Shown: positions 11,521-24,635 of the stretch, one piece after another | Numbering within the stretch: position 1 is the first letter of the stretch | Layout: each line of letters starts with the position of its first letter | Assembly (NCBI RefSeq): GCF_008831285.2 | Contig: NC_045138.2 | Coordinates: 17,145,934-17,209,933, forward strand | DNA length: 64,000 nucleotides | Direction: 5' to 3' | Source: Nymphaea colorata | Lineage: Eukaryota > Streptophyta > Magnoliopsida > Nymphaeales > Nymphaeaceae | The notes under the pieces: model-generated | The model's database searches: none | The model's input: the letters and a program-made list of their open reading frames with translations, nothing else | Told to the model about the DNA's origin: nothing | Position numbers and translations under genes: made by a program

Positions 11521-12434
11521 AGCTGCGATCTAGGCTACAAAAACGATAAGTTGATATATTTCACGCCCTCGTGGTTTGAATAGGCACCTATCTTTTGCAC
11601 TAGAGAAATCAGAATATAAATGGAATCAAAATAGTACTAGTATCCTAGTTATAGAAGGATTTTCATTCTAGCTACCAATCCATATCCAAATTAATGAGGC
11701 AATAAACCAACAAAAAGAAAAAAAGTAAGGATTAGTTAGTACATATATGTACTTGCTTAATTTGGAGCGATTTCCTTGAGATGGTATTGCATCTATAATG
11801 TCTAAATTGGGCCAATTTCTCCACTATAAATCTAATAGCCTAACCCTTCTCTACACAACACCTCTTCCTCTTTTTGCTTTTATGATATGAATAAGCTTTC
11901 TTTAGCATTTTTTAGGTGAGGTATTTCTCTGTGTTCCATTCTTTCCTTTGTTTTCCTTTCAATGATATCCAGGACAGTTAAAATCATTGCTTTCTGTATG
12001 CATCTCCAGTACTTTTTTTCCCTACCCTATGAAATGTTCAACCCTGTACATACAAAGCATTCAAATTATGCAATTTGCAAGATAAAACATGATATGACAT
12101 GAATATTTTCATTCCCCAGGGCCCATGGTTTGAATTAACAAAATTTCGCCATATTGCCGTCTTTTTACTGAAAGAACAATGTCTTTTATCAATTAAAAAA
12201 AGAGCAGTTTTTTGTGCAAAATTGTAGTTTTTGAGAATATTTTACTATTCAAGCAGGCCATAGACATTTTCCTTATGATATGAATAGAGAAGAAATCAAC
12301 CCCTCCTGTAAGTCTGACGAAGGCTGTACATGTCAGGACGTCGTCTTGAAGTCCAAATATGCATGAAGATACCCTGGTCTAAAATATAGGTACAAAATAT
12401 AAAAATTATTACACAAGCTTAGATTATCTAGATA

Positions 12435-13735
12435 AAGTCATGATTTTGTTATTCTGTTAATTAAGGTGAAATTTTCTGCTGAGGAGCGTTAATGTTTGTA
12501 AATATGAACCACAGAAGTCGTATCTCAATATAAAACAGTTACATACCTTGTTGAAAGATGATATTTGAAACACTTCTGGTCCTTATGTCCTTTCTTAGGA
12601 AAGCAATTTGAAACATTCAAATGATGCTCGACAGTGTTTACTGTTCTTGCCCAAGCAATACTTTCCCACCTGCAATGTAGGTTTAATGTCTTCTAAGGAG
12701 GCACAAAATCAAGTTAGTTCTGCCAGTCCTTACACTGATGGAAAGGTGAAAAATCAATCAATACTTTCTTGATATTGCACAAGGGTCAGTGTTCACGTGC
12801 TTCATAAAATACAGGGAAAGTATCCATTATAATGTTTTAGTATTCTTGGGTATTGCTCTCAGTATTGCTAAACTACTATGCTTTATTTATTTGAAACTTA
12901 TTGAGGTTTTTTTACCTCTTTGTTTTGTTTGTTCCTTCGTGTCCAGTTGATCTAAAATGTGTGATCCTCGACCTTTTCTCGGCTCAAATTCTACTCACTT
13001 CTTTCTTTATCAGTTAACGCTATTGCCACTCCTTCATTTGAGAAAATGTGACTGTATTGTCTCTCCTTTTCTTATCAGTTAACATTTTCTCAAATAAAGG
13101 AGTGACAATGTAGTTAACTGATAAGGAAAGGAGTGACAATAGAATTTGATCTCTAAGTGTCAAGGATCACAAATTTCTGATCAACTAAATACGAGGAGGC
13201 AAATGAAACAAAAAAAGTAAAAATACTTCAGTATGATTCAACTAAATAAAGCACGCCAGTTTTGCAATACAGAGACAAATAACTAAGAATATTCGAACAA
13301 TATAATGGATACTTTCTTGATATTTTCTGAAGCTCTTGAATACTGATCCTTGGGCAGTATCGAGGAAGTATTGACCGACTTTTCGCCTTTGCATCAGTGT
13401 AAGGCTTGGTAGTGATAACTTGACTTTGTGTCTCCTTAGCAGACCCTAGACTTGCATGGCGGTAGGAAAATTTTGCTTTGAGAAGGATGTTAAGTGTCCC
13501 CATTGTTGAGCATCATTTGAATGCTTCATATTTGCTTTCCCATGAAAAATGCAGAGAAGGAACAGAAGCATTTGAAATGTCATCTTTCAACAAGGTATGT
13601 AACTGTTTTATATTGAAATATGACTCCAGTGGTTCACATTTAGAAACAACAACAATTTTTCCAGACTCCTCTGCAAAAGTATTTTCAGCATAAATGACAA
13701 AATAACAAAACCAGGACTTGTTAAGTTGTGACACT
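12435..13735. repeat. Large imperfect inverted repeat (arms about 600 bp, short spacer)
   Basis: The left arm (about 12435-13047) aligns along its length with the reverse complement of the right arm (about 13083-13735), with scattered substitutions and small indels. Anchors are ATATAAAACAGTTACATACC (12528 region against 13590-13615 reversed), CATTCAAATGATGCTC, AAAGTATCCATTAT and CATTTGAGAAAATG near the centre. The spacer is only about 35 nt, so a transcript would fold into a long hairpin. The right arm carries a gene-like reading frame described separately. Confidence 0.85.
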
Positions 13736-13833
13736 TTATATCTTTCATAGTATATAAAGCTCTCTTTATCTCTCTCCATAGGGACAAAACGAGTGTAAAA
13801 GGTATTTAGTTGCATTGCAAGATTTTCAATCAA
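13228..13833 (-). pseudogene. Unrecognised coding relic with one in-frame stop, in the right arm of the inverted repeat
   Basis: On the minus strand one frame stays open for about 200 codons apart from a single TGA at 13513-13515. Upstream of the stop it reads MIENLAMQLNTFYTRFVPME and, later, FCYFVIYAENTFAEESGK. Downstream it reads MGTLNILLKAKFSYRHASLG and SIQELQKISRKYPLY. The homologous stretch of the left arm has several stops in the same frame. I do not recognise the family. A transcribed gene with introns is possible, but the stop and the duplication favour a decayed gene fragment. Confidence 0.35.
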
Positions 13834-14159
13834 CTCTATTGATAAGAACTCTTAAATATGAAGTTAATGGCTCATGAAAATAGATAACCACACTCTGAAA
13901 TTTTTTTTCAAGCGACACTAAAATCCTTTGCCAAGTTTATTAAGTATCCGATTGACATAGTTTACACAGTAATTATGTTTACTTAATTGGTCACATACAT
14001 ATCTTTTCACAAGAGCATGCCACCAGTATGAAGAAATTGGAAGGGCTAAACAAGTCTTGCATGTGCACGACAGGTTTAGATTGTATTTTTCAATTGGATT
14101 TGGTATGAAGGTGAAAGAGATTCAGACAAGGGTTGAAATGCCTGCGTTTTCAGACCCAA

Positions 14160-14350
14160 ACGTAAATACACCCAAGTATCTCAATTTTCATAAACGTTTG
14201 GAACAGGCACGAGTTATGTCCTTTAAAAGTTTAGGCACAATATAGATCTGATAGGAAAAGTACTTATCTACAAGTTATCTCAATTTTGACAAAAACTTGA
14301 ACAAGCTTGAGCCATGCCAGTTGAAAGTTTAGGCACAGTGGAAAGATCTG
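14160..14350. repeat. Diverged tandem duplication, unit about 100 bp
   Basis: Two successive units share AAGT(A/T)TCTCAATTTT, a following ACGTTTGGAACA or ACTTGAACAA segment, and AAAGTTTAGGCACA. The flanks up to 15171 show nothing else I can assign. Confidence 0.5.
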
Positions 14351-15171
14351 CCTATCTATATGCTTGGCGATGGAAAAGACCTTCATACTCTGCCATCTGC
14401 ATGATCCTTCTTATGAAAGAGTTGGATGAGCTGACTTTCTCACGGGGGTAAAATGCACTCACTCAGCTGAGAAAGTAGGAGCAGGCACACACACATTGAA
14501 TGTGCATCCTCTGTTGTCAATGCAGGTAAATCCATGTCGCACCTTTCTTTATAAAACCATCTCTTGACATAGCAGGTAGAACATCTTGATAGTGACCGCC
14601 TAGCTAGTAAGCCAAATGCTGCAATATTTTTTTGGGGTCAGAGGAACCTCTATTAGATTATGACGAGACTTTTCCTGAGCATGCTCCTTCAGTGTGTAGG
14701 TCATACCCGACCTCATAGCTCGGTGTGCAGAGCAGTGCTTTTGTGGGTAACTTGGCGCCTCAGTTACTGTATATCAAGCCAAACTAATTCCTCTTGGAGG
14801 GTAGATCCAGCTGCAATGCCATTGCCCAAGTTAAGTGTAACTAGCATCCTTAAACCAATTATAAAGCCCTTTCAAATGTTCCAGCTTCAAAAAATATGCT
14901 CCTCATGGGCCAAAACATACAACTCAGATTTCAGATACTTTTATCTGAGTTTTGTTGCTATGCATTTAAAACTGTAAAGAAATTACACATTTCAGACCAT
15001 GTCTATAGGTCTTTGAATATGAAAATCACAGCTGTATGACTGAAGCTCACTTGCATAACATATGCACAGTTAGATTGCACCTGACTCTGGCTTTTTTACC
15101 TTGCCATAGTGCAAGTGAATGCATTTTCTATACAGTTAGAACTGCGGCTAAAACTTGCAGCTTCACGTGCT

Positions 15172-16820
15172 TCACTCTTGGCACTGTAGTTCAGGTGGAC
15201 TCCTGTGGTAATGGAGTTCATAACGCAGAAAATCATGGCCTTCAATCTCGATGATGGAATTCAAGAGATGAAGTTGGTTGTCTTTTCTGGTTGGGGAGGC
15301 AACCACATCTCTCCAGATTTGCCTTGCGTTGAGGCACGAGTCTTCAACCTTGTAGAGGTCCTCTACTGAGTCTGCATCCTCATTCAGCGTTGAAACTCTT
15401 CTGAGCCATTCATAGTCATTGGGATCAATTTGCATGTTGGTAGCTCCCTCTTTCTTCCATCCGATCAACTGCAATCAAGGATCATAGATTTTAGCACAAA
15501 CAGAAAGTCCAGCAGGTGCAGGTTGCGTTCATGATGTTAAAAACCAAATCTCATAACTCATTCAATCAGGTGCAGGATGTTCATTTCAAAATGAGCAAAC
15601 TAGAGCAATTCATAACTAATCAAAACATATTTGCCATTTCCACTAACAGCAGGTGTCTGCGACTGTGTCTGCTGGAAACCATTGATTGAATCTTCATCAT
15701 AGCAAATGACCCTTTGAATCAGACCGCACAGTGAGGATCCACCTTAGGGTTTGTACAACATCCTCTATTTTGCGGGAGGAGTTGTTCTGTACGGAACTCA
15801 CATATCCAAGAACTCATTTCCACTTGCAACAGCAAGTAATCCATCACCACATAGAATGCTGAAAAGGTAAATTGGTAAGAAGGCATATACGGAGGATATT
15901 GAAAAGGTTAACTACCTTAGGTGGGCCTGCAATTGCATTGGTGGAATAGAGCTTGGCTTCATCCACCAAGTCACAGTACTTGTGTAAGCCACTAGCAAAC
16001 ATCTTGTGAGATCTGAGCTGTGACTTCACCCTCACTCCTCTACCCATTACTATGGCTCGCCTGCACGTACCGCAACTTCGATTAGCAGACTGCATAATCT
16101 TATACGAAATGAATATGCTACTTTCCCTTCATGTATGCCTTCTCGCTGGGAAGGAAATTGCATTTGAGTATTCTTGTAACAACGTAAGTTACTTAATTGC
16201 AAAACACAATTAGAATTTGAACAAGCCACGAATGTAATATACACACAGAAAACAGAGCATGAGAGCACATTTGGCATGTTGGTACTGCCAAAAGCATCTC
16301 AATTTGAAGGATTTCTTGTCAAAAGATTTTTCAAAACAAGAAGTTTACATATATATATGTACCTGATGCCACGGACAACGGCTAGGTGAGCATCGCAAAC
16401 AACGCCAACAAACTCGATCTTGTAAGGCTTCCTGTTGTTCATACAAGTCCTAGTGGATTCATCTTCCTCAACTTCCTCCCAGTAGTTTTCAGTAACAGAT
16501 CCATCATCAAGAACCTTATATCCGACCCCCATACGGTACCGTCGCCGATGCACGTTCCTGGCCATGGCGATCGTCTGTACCACGTACGGTTCCCACGACA
16601 AGGTCCCGTCCATGATCACGTCGCGCCCCTCATTCAATGCCGTTACCAGCAGTGATGAAGCTGCATGCGTTGATGATTGATGCACCTGCTTTGCGTTAAC
16701 ATATCGATCTAAGTAAGAATAGGAACACTGGATTCTGCACCGAGGTAACTTATGATATGATTCATTGTGAAAAGAAAGTTCAAATTCCACAGAATGTGCA
16801 TGGCAGGTTCTTGACATCTT

Positions 16821-16897
<77 letters not shown>

Positions 16898-16903
16898 TGG
16901 CAC

Positions 16904-16945
<42 letters not shown>

Positions 16946-19900
16946 ACCAGCTCTGATGTATCAATCATGTCAGGGTGGCCTATAGAGCGAAGGGCTCTAA
17001 AGATGACGTCCGTCTCCTTGAAGGCGTCTGCTTCGACTACAACCTTATTGGCTGTCTCTGCCCAGAACCCACTGTAAGAACGATGCATGTGTCAGCCCAT
17101 TTAAGACCCACAGACCACCAGTTTTAATTTTCGTTTTTAATTAACGAGAGAAGCCTCCTCCACTATCAGGTTGAAGAGGACAATGTCATAAAACTAGAAC
17201 ACTTAATCAAGTTGACACATTTCTGGGTTGTTTGGTAGCTAGAAGATTTATGTGGATGAGCATTTCATATACTTGTCTTAGTATTAGAGAAATTTATCGA
17301 ACATTAGTTTTAACATTTTATCAATCTATTCAAATTAGTAGATTCATAAAGCACTCCTTAGTTAAATGATCTTGAATCCCAAAATTTCTGTGGGGGATAA
17401 AGGTTTATGACAAAGAAGAAAAAGATGGGATTTGGTGGGGGTTCTTACTCGTTGAGTATATTCTTGAGGACGGTGCTCTTGCCTGCACCCATGCCGCCGC
17501 CCATGAGGAGGAGGACGGGCCTCCGCTCACTTGCTTTCTCAGAAGACACTGTCTCAGTGACCGGCGAGGTGCGGGACTCTTTGCCCATGGCCTTGAACTC
17601 GTCCACCAGGGTCGAGAAAACTCGAGTCACCTTCAGGTCCTTGGTCAGCCTCTCGATCCTCTGAGTCCTGCACAAATTACCCACTGTTATTCCACCTCAA
17701 TCACATCAAAATTAGAGCGCCAGTGAGCGCTTGGGGTCGACCATGAAAGTGAATTATGTGCACCAACAAAAATGCACTAGCAAGAAAGAAAGGTGAAATT
17801 GGTAACAAGAAACATTGTCTTTTTGGTATCAAACGGTGCATATAAGCAACTTGGTCTACCGCCAAGACGTGATTGTAAGAGGGACATTCCCATCTTTTTG
17901 AAAACATTGTCTTTTAGTATCAAACGGTGCTGCTGCCAACACGTCGTTGTGTGAAGGGGCATCCTCATCTTTTTGAAACTCAGGTCATATTTGGTTCGTT
18001 TAGCGGTATTTTAGTTATTGTAGCACTACGCCATGAGTGGATCGCCGGAAACAGCCGCTGCAACAGGTTGTTCTGTGGCGGCTACAGCCGAAACTAGTAA
18101 CCTTTCTCATCGAATTTGAGTGCTTTATCATGCTCCGATCTCCACCAAAATTGGATAAGTTGTAGAGGAGGACGAGAGAGCACGGTCTCTCTCCCATTTG
18201 AAAGGAAGGTTTGTCGTAGTGAGGTGGGCCGTGACCGTCGGGAAGCAGTTTGAACTTTGACGGCCATCGTTGGCTTTCTTTCTTACGGCTTTATAGTCTA
18301 CATTGGCGGAAGACGCGCTACGAAACTTAGTCAAGTCAACTAGGTGGACTGGCCGCCACCGGCCGAGCTAATCAGAAAACTCGGTTGACTCGACTGGACC
18401 AACTTGGTCGAATCGAGCCAAACTCGACCCGAATTTGTCCCCCAACTTTCCACTTTTTGTTAATGTCAAACCGAGGCAAATCGAACCAGGAGTCGACTCG
18501 GTGAGTTCCAACGATGCTCACAAAAACAGTCGGGGTCTCCACTTCCCTTGGTTGTTATCGTGCTTCAGTGTGTTATTTTTTTCAAAAGCAAATGGTGGCA
18601 GACGCCACTCTTAAGCTGAAGAGCACAACTACATGTTTACTGAGATTTTCAAGCAGCTTTGAACCTCTGCAACGAAAAAGAAGGAGTTTCGTCTTCTCAC
18701 TCTAGCAGTAAAGTTCTTTCAGGCTCAGCTGAAATGGTTTTTGGATGAAAAGGAAAAGAAAATGGAGAAGAACCTCTTTGTCCTCGATTGATCCGTTATA
18801 AGCGTTTGGATGACAAACTTTGTGGATTTTATTTATGTTGGCAGAAGGAGACAAGTGAAGGCCCAACTAAAACAATGGCATGAAGCCGCAAGACTCACCT
18901 GGTAGCTGCCATCACCATGTTTCTGAGCTTGCTTTTCGGTGGAGACTCCATGCGCAAAGCCTTCAAAAGAGAGTAAACAAGACTTCATCCCCACTGGTTT
19001 TTAGAGAAGTGAAGGGAAAAATGGAGAGTGAAGGGAACTAACCGCAGTAACGAGGAATGAAGAATGGTTCCAATGAAAGGCGAAGTAGCTAAGAGCGCAC
19101 GCCTCAAGCTCACCGATCAGCTTCTCGCAAAGAGCCTTTCCGTCAAATTCATCAGCAAAATAATCACGTATTTCTTCCTTCCAACCCTCTGTGGCTCTCA
19201 AGTAGTCGCCAACCAACTTGCAGAAAACGGGATGATTCTCTGCACCTGTGATGCCCAATTGCCGAGCTGCAAGAAGGTTCTCAGAGGTCAGTCTTAGAAA
19301 ATCAAGGATTATAACCAAATTATTATCAAATTTTGGGTAAACGAGAGGATTATAATCAGATTCCTTGGCCTTAAATACATGCATAATGAACATATAATGC
19401 ATCTATTTTTCTCTGTTGCTAGGTATTTCAAAGTAAAACTAAACAATCTTTATTTTTAGATTGATTGAAACTATTAATCAATGATCATGGATGAAAAGGA
19501 CTATTAGGTGGAAAGAATTAATCATTCAACTAAACATGCAAAATGTATTTTTGCAATGTTTACTTTGGTCCTGTGCTCCACTTGAAGTTTTTTAGTGCGA
19601 CCACCTAACAAGCTGCATAAAGCTATTCACTTGCTTCTCCTTTGTGCAGAGTAAAATTTTAAAAAAGAAAAAGCATACAAATTGATTAAGAGAAAAGGTT
19701 TAGAACAGGGTGCAGAATCACATGGTGACTGGTGTACAAGCCTCACAAAATTAGTTTAATACATATGTAAATGTTTTGATATATGTGATTGTTATATATA
19801 TAAGTGTCCCAAAAAAAATTAAGAGTATTGAATGAGTACCTCCATAAAAAAAAACTTTCTGGCTCTTTTAATGTGGCACCATAAACTTTAAAAATTTCAG

Positions 19901-20367
19901 ATAAGGGAGAAGAAAATTTCTCAACCAACGAAGATGAGAACGACCTTTAAATGGCCCAAAAAGCTATAAACTCTCAACTTTAAGACACAATCAGGAAAGA
20001 CTTTTACACATACGATCACTAATGGGTTTTAGAAGTGACTGGTTCTGTAACATGGTACAAACAGTTCGGGCATGATTCACAGTGTTGAAAAACAAATATA
20101 ATTAGTTTGACATAATTTTAATAATTCAGAAAGCTGATGAAAAATTCAAAAGCTGCAACTTCCGGCGAGCGGGAACGCAGGAGGCATAAAGAGATTTTGG
20201 TGACACTGAATTTTTCTTTTTCCTGAAAATTAGATGTGACTGAGAGATAGAGAAAGCAGAGAGCAGGGAGATTGTGGATTACCAACATAGTGAGGAAAGG
20301 TTTCGAGCTTCTGAATCCGGCCGTCGTGGCTAAAGACCGTGACAGGGACAAGCTTCTCCACCCCCAT
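15172..20367 (-). CDS. P-loop kinase with zeta-toxin-type fold, calmodulin-dependent NAD kinase (NADKc) family, copy A
   Basis: Eight exons: 20283-20367, 19043-19266, 18899-18960, 17449-17667, 16948-17071, 16363-16685, 15916-16060 and 15172-15468, giving 492 aa with all phases joining. The N-terminus has KLVPVTVFSHDGRIQK and HYVARQLGI, then a helical region. Walker A GGGMGAGKS is at residues 180-188, followed by EADAFKETD (D212, probable catalytic Asp) and RDVIMDGTLSW (D264). The basic segment RGIRRAIVMGRGVR lies near 343-356. By family, the protein probably phosphorylates NAD or a related nucleotide; Arabidopsis NADKc is the characterised member. Whether calmodulin control is kept cannot be read here. 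The C-terminus runs 20 residues beyond the last position aligned with copy B. A TA tract and a GA tract fill most of intron 5. Confidence 0.88.
16823..16943. repeat. (TA)n and (GA)n microsatellites in kinase-A intron 5
   Basis: A TA run of about 70 bases (16823-16892) is followed after a short unique piece by a GA run of about 39 bases (16905-16943). On the gene strand the TC run starts about five bases after the splice donor of exon 5 (CTG|GTAAC at 16947). Confidence 0.95.
17221..17365. mobile_element. Probable miniature-element remnant in kinase-A intron 4
   Basis: It begins GGGTTGTTTGGTAGC, like the terminus at 4819, and its interior alternates ATTTATG, CATTAGTTTTAACA and GATTCATAAAGCACTCC, resembling the AACACT family. 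The right terminus is not clear. Confidence 0.4.
18345..18500. repeat. GAGTCGA/GACTCG-rich repeat in kinase-A intron 3
   Basis: A short GC-richer block with GACTCGACTGG, GTCGAATCGAGCC and CGACCCGAA phrases, resembling the GAGCTCG-rich repeats at 21236, 32090, 34161 and 49298. It lies inside the 1.2 kb intron between exons 3 and 4. Confidence 0.5.
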
Positions 20368-20639
20368 CGTCGACCTCTTCCTTCCTCCTTCAAAGATTAT
20401 CCTGAGTTCCGTCGCAGAGAGAAAAGGAAGGTGGGGAGAGAGAGATGATCAGCAACTGCTCAACGATCGATGCCCCCCTTCTTAATTTTGTGACCTGAAC
20501 ATTTAAAGGAAGGGAGAACCGCGTCCCGTGAACGATGACATTCTTTTTCCTCTTTCTCTCTGACGGCGCCGCCTATCATGAGGGGCAGGGTGGGCCAGTT
20601 CAAACTGGCTCGCTTTAGCCGAGCAGATTTCAAGTTTGT

Positions 20640-21060
20640 GAAGTCAAGGATTGGATTAGATTAGATATATTCGGTATATTCTGCTTTTTCGAATTTGAAG
20701 GAAAATTTCACTTTAAACAAAAAGAAGTCATATTTAAATCTAAATATAAAATTTCATTTTATGATTCAAATCTAATTTTATATTTATATTTAAATCCAAA
20801 TCTGAATTTTAAACCGGATTTTACTAATTTTTAAAATGTAATATCACTATATGCAAGATATTTGTTTAAAATTGAATATGCTCTGAATTTATATCCGAAT
20901 TCAATCAAATATTTATGTATGTCTAATACGATTGGCTATTATTTATTAAATTTGAATCTGATTTGATTTTTTAATTAGATATTAATTTTTTTTTATATCT
21001 TATTTTTTTGAATCGGTTCATCCAATATCAAATTTAAATCAGATGTATTGACATTCCTAA
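20640..21060. repeat. Degenerate AAATCTGAATTT-type AT-rich repeat
   Basis: The sequence alternates short words such as AAATCTAAATATAAA, GATTCAAATCTAATTT and ATCCGAATTC. Similar word patterns recur at 23755-24000, 27960-28125 and 36225-36400. I take these as copies of one decayed element family, judged by eye. Confidence 0.45.
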
Positions 21061-21235
21061 CTTTATCTTTATCTGAGAACCTATAAGCTTGAGCTTAGCC
21101 GAGAGATGGGAATACATTCTTTTTCGAGATATGATGTAAGTGTTTGCACAAACCTAAAAGGAAGGAAAATTTAAAAATACAAAACAAAAAAGAAGAAGAG
21201 GAAAAATAAAAACGTGAAAAAGAAAATAGAGACTA

Positions 21236-21415
21236 AAGTCGAGCCGAGTCGAGTTTAATCGAGTCGAGTTCGTCTAACTCGAACTCGGCTCGTTAATATA
21301 CTCGAGTTTACATTTAAGCTCGAGCTTGACTCATATAAAAACAAGTCGAGCTCGAGTCGAGTTTACTTGAGCGAGTTCGAGTCGGCTCGACTCGTTGTGT
21401 AGCCCTATATGAAAG
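21236..21415. repeat. GAGCTCGAG-rich repeat element
   Basis: Dense GTCGAGCCGAGTCGAG and GCTCGAGCTTGAC words, ending TGTAGCCCTAT. The same ending type (GCAGCCCTATT) closes the copy at 32090-32385. Confidence 0.6.
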
Positions 21416-22810
21416 CTCTAGCTGAGGATCTATAGCTTGACCTTAGAGAATATCAGTATATACTTGTCAAGATATGTTGGAGGAACTGTGGCTTAACTGC
21501 TGACTTGAATGATTAAAACCGAAGTCTACTTAAAAATATAAAAGTAAGCAATACTCAACATTATTTTATTAAAACAAGTTGATTCACGCGGAGTCAGCAG
21601 GTAAGATTTTAAAATTGTTTGGTTCCATTTGCAAGTTACCTGAATATAAACAGATTTTAAGACGACAAAAGTTTTCCAACTAAATTCTCGATCTGATCTC
21701 GGATCTGTTTGGCCGGATATGGTAAAGGAATCTGGATCTGTGTTTCACAACAAAATTTGGATCTGGGTCTGACAAGTAACTGAAATCCAATGAAGGTTCA
21801 CCCCAACTGCATAAAATGTCTAATGATCTTATGCTCGTCAGATCCGCTTCAGATTAAAACCCAAAAAAAAAAAAAAAAATTGAATACCTTCCCTCACACC
21901 CTATTTAGAAAACATGAAAGTGTTACTTATAAAATTTTGAAAATTTAGTTTAAAAATTATATGTTGGTCCTTGTTAAAATTTTAATATTTCTAATGCTTG
22001 CGACAAAAAATTCTCAACTCCGTCTCTGTTCACAATCACCTGAACCAAACGCTGAACAAGAAGCAAAGAAGACGGGGTAAGCATGTGAACGGTGGATCGA
22101 GGTGGGCTTGAGCAATTCAAACTTCGTTTGTGGGTGTAGACGTATTTTTGGAATTTTCAACTAATTCATCTTCTAGAACCTTGGAATTCCTTTAATTTTG
22201 GAAGGAATGTGTATGTTTGTGGAAGTTATATAATCGGTTGAATCAACGTATTCAACTATGGTCACAAGGTTCATATTCACGTCGTTGAAATAATAATAAA
22301 AAAATAATATTTTACGAGATTATGCTTGATTTTTCCAAGGACACAACCAACCGAAAAAATCCGGTCATGTTTGACTTGACATTTAGTCAAATGATTTTTT
22401 ATGCCCCAAAACTTGGGTGCAAGGTACGCGTCTTTTCTGAATTTTTAAAAGAAAAAGTAAAAAGAAAAGAAAGTGTAATTGAATTGGATCTGTCATGGTT
22501 ATTTGGGTGGTCTGGACCGGGGTTTGTGTAGGGCTCGGGTCCGGAATCTACTATCCTAGGAAGTATTAGATAATTTGGCATAATTAACGTGAAATTAAAA
22601 CCAATTTTCTGTTTTTTTATTTACCTTGAAAATTCGGTGGTCTAGTTAATTACAATTTGAGTTTAGATTTGACTGTGTTCGGTATTGTTTGAAAAAACTA
22701 CTTGTAACTCTTCTGAAATTTGTGGAAAACGTGGAGCCCCTTGAAAATTAAGAAAATGTTGTCAAGTCTCTTATAATTTTTGAAAAATTAACATAACTAA
22801 TTAAAGCTAT

Positions 22811-22935
22811 GAGGGGGTTAGCGCAACAGTTTAGAATAAGACTGGTAGGCGGTCAGTCTCCATTTCAAACATGACTGGAAACACCCCAAAACTCAAAATT
22901 TACATGTTTTTATTTTTTTTGTAAATAAGATAAAC
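22811..22935 (+). mobile_element. Possible tRNA-derived SINE, copy 1
   Basis: GGGGGTTAGCGCAACAGTTTAG resembles a tRNA A box, and CATTTCAAACATGACTGG is a weak B-box candidate. The tail ends in a T run. The head aligns with the sequence at 36458 (GGTTGGTACAACGGTCTAAG ... CAGTAGACAGCAAGTTTC), suggesting one family. Confidence 0.4.
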
Positions 22936-24635
22936 AAAGCCTTGAAACATTAACTCTTCAACATTAAACAAAAATCAAATTTTTTTTCGTCTCTCTGTTC
23001 CTTTCCTGTTTTGCTTATTATTTTTCCCAATATGATAGTGTTTATACATTTAAGTAGGTAACTTCATGTTTCAAGCATGCCAATCTGGTTCACGATTAAA
23101 TTACAGTTTTTTTAACACTTTTTTTTTTTAAATGTATCTGTAACACAATTTTTATTTTCAGGAGATAATTTGTTCCTCTTTGTCTTTTTAAAATTTAATG
23201 AATCAGGTTATAAATGTGTGTGCGGCGACAACCGCGTGACCAATATGATAATATAACGTGTGAATGGAAATAGTCATTGGATTTCTTTTCCTGGTTTTCC
23301 CATCACAAGTTCTGGATTATACGGCTAGGTCCGGGTCAACTCAGCGTGTTCGGACTCCTAATTCTTACGAGGACTTCAGCGTATCGGATTTTCACCAACC
23401 CCGATAGACTTTATCTGGATTTTACTTTATTAAGCAAATGACTCTGAACTTCTCCACGGACCATCAGAATAACATGGAGCAGACTTGATATATTAATAAC
23501 GACTAAATTATGGATTCCTGGTGACACCAATTAAAAAAATGAGACATTTTACTGTATTCTTCGCCTTGAGACGGTCCAGTTACTAAATAAACAGACAATT
23601 TATCGCTTATACCGATTTCATCTTAGCTTGCAAAAGCATTGGAGAGGGAAGCAGTAGATAATTCTAAATACGAGCATCACGAGAGGCTGATGTTGACAAA
23701 TCCGGATATCCTACTCAAACTGTTAAAAAGAAAAACTGGATATGTAAAAAAAAAAAATCATTCAATTAAGGAATCGAATCAGATTCGGCCTTAAGAATGA
23801 CATCGATTTGGGTTCTGATTTAGATAAATATCCAATCAGATTTAGGTTTGATTTTACATATATATCCTACATCAAATCTTTTCATTTTGAAGGTAGATTT
23901 GAGGTTCAGTTTAAAGTCGGATTTGGATTTGGGTGTGGATTTGAAAACCAGATCTGAATTGTAAATTCGAATTTGAACACTGATATGGTATTAGACTTTT
24001 CTTTATACACACTTGAATCCGAATATATGAACATTATGTTTCAAAAGGCATGGAGCATAGCAGACCGGGCTAAGGCTCTGTTGAAAGTAGACATCTAGTT
24101 TGATTTCCAAGGTGATATGCTCATGCGTTTTAAAGCAGTGGGGCACAACATCCAAGTTGAGGGGTGCACCATGGCCGTCGCTGATGCTTACACTGATGCA
24201 GCTCATAGGACCCTAGAGGCAAGAGGAATGAAGGGCCTTTGCCCTTTTTTTTTAGGAGTAGGGATGAACCTCTCAGTTATTCAAAATGTATGAACATTCT
24301 ATAATCGAAATACGGCAAAGAATACATCTAATCCAAATCCAATCTATTGACATCAAAACGATAATACTGTTCCAAGCAAGATTCGAAAGAAATTTTTTTC
24401 AACTATTCGACCCTCATATGGATCAATTGACTTACTCCAGCAAACATTTGAAACGTTTTTTAAGTGTATATCAAAACCACAGGCCACTGGTCAAGCTCTT
24501 ATACATGAACCAAATTTTGACAAAACTTACACAAAAGTGAACTTTTAGGCCATAATATAATATGTTCCGGCAGACTACCCACCACTTTGTTGGGTGTAGG
24601 AGTATTGCATGTCTCCACCCTTCATCTCATTCTCT

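Noticed and set aside
14660-14977. Plus-strand open frame of 105 codons
   Set aside because: No family resemblance, and it lies in the 3' flank of kinase copy A; most likely chance.
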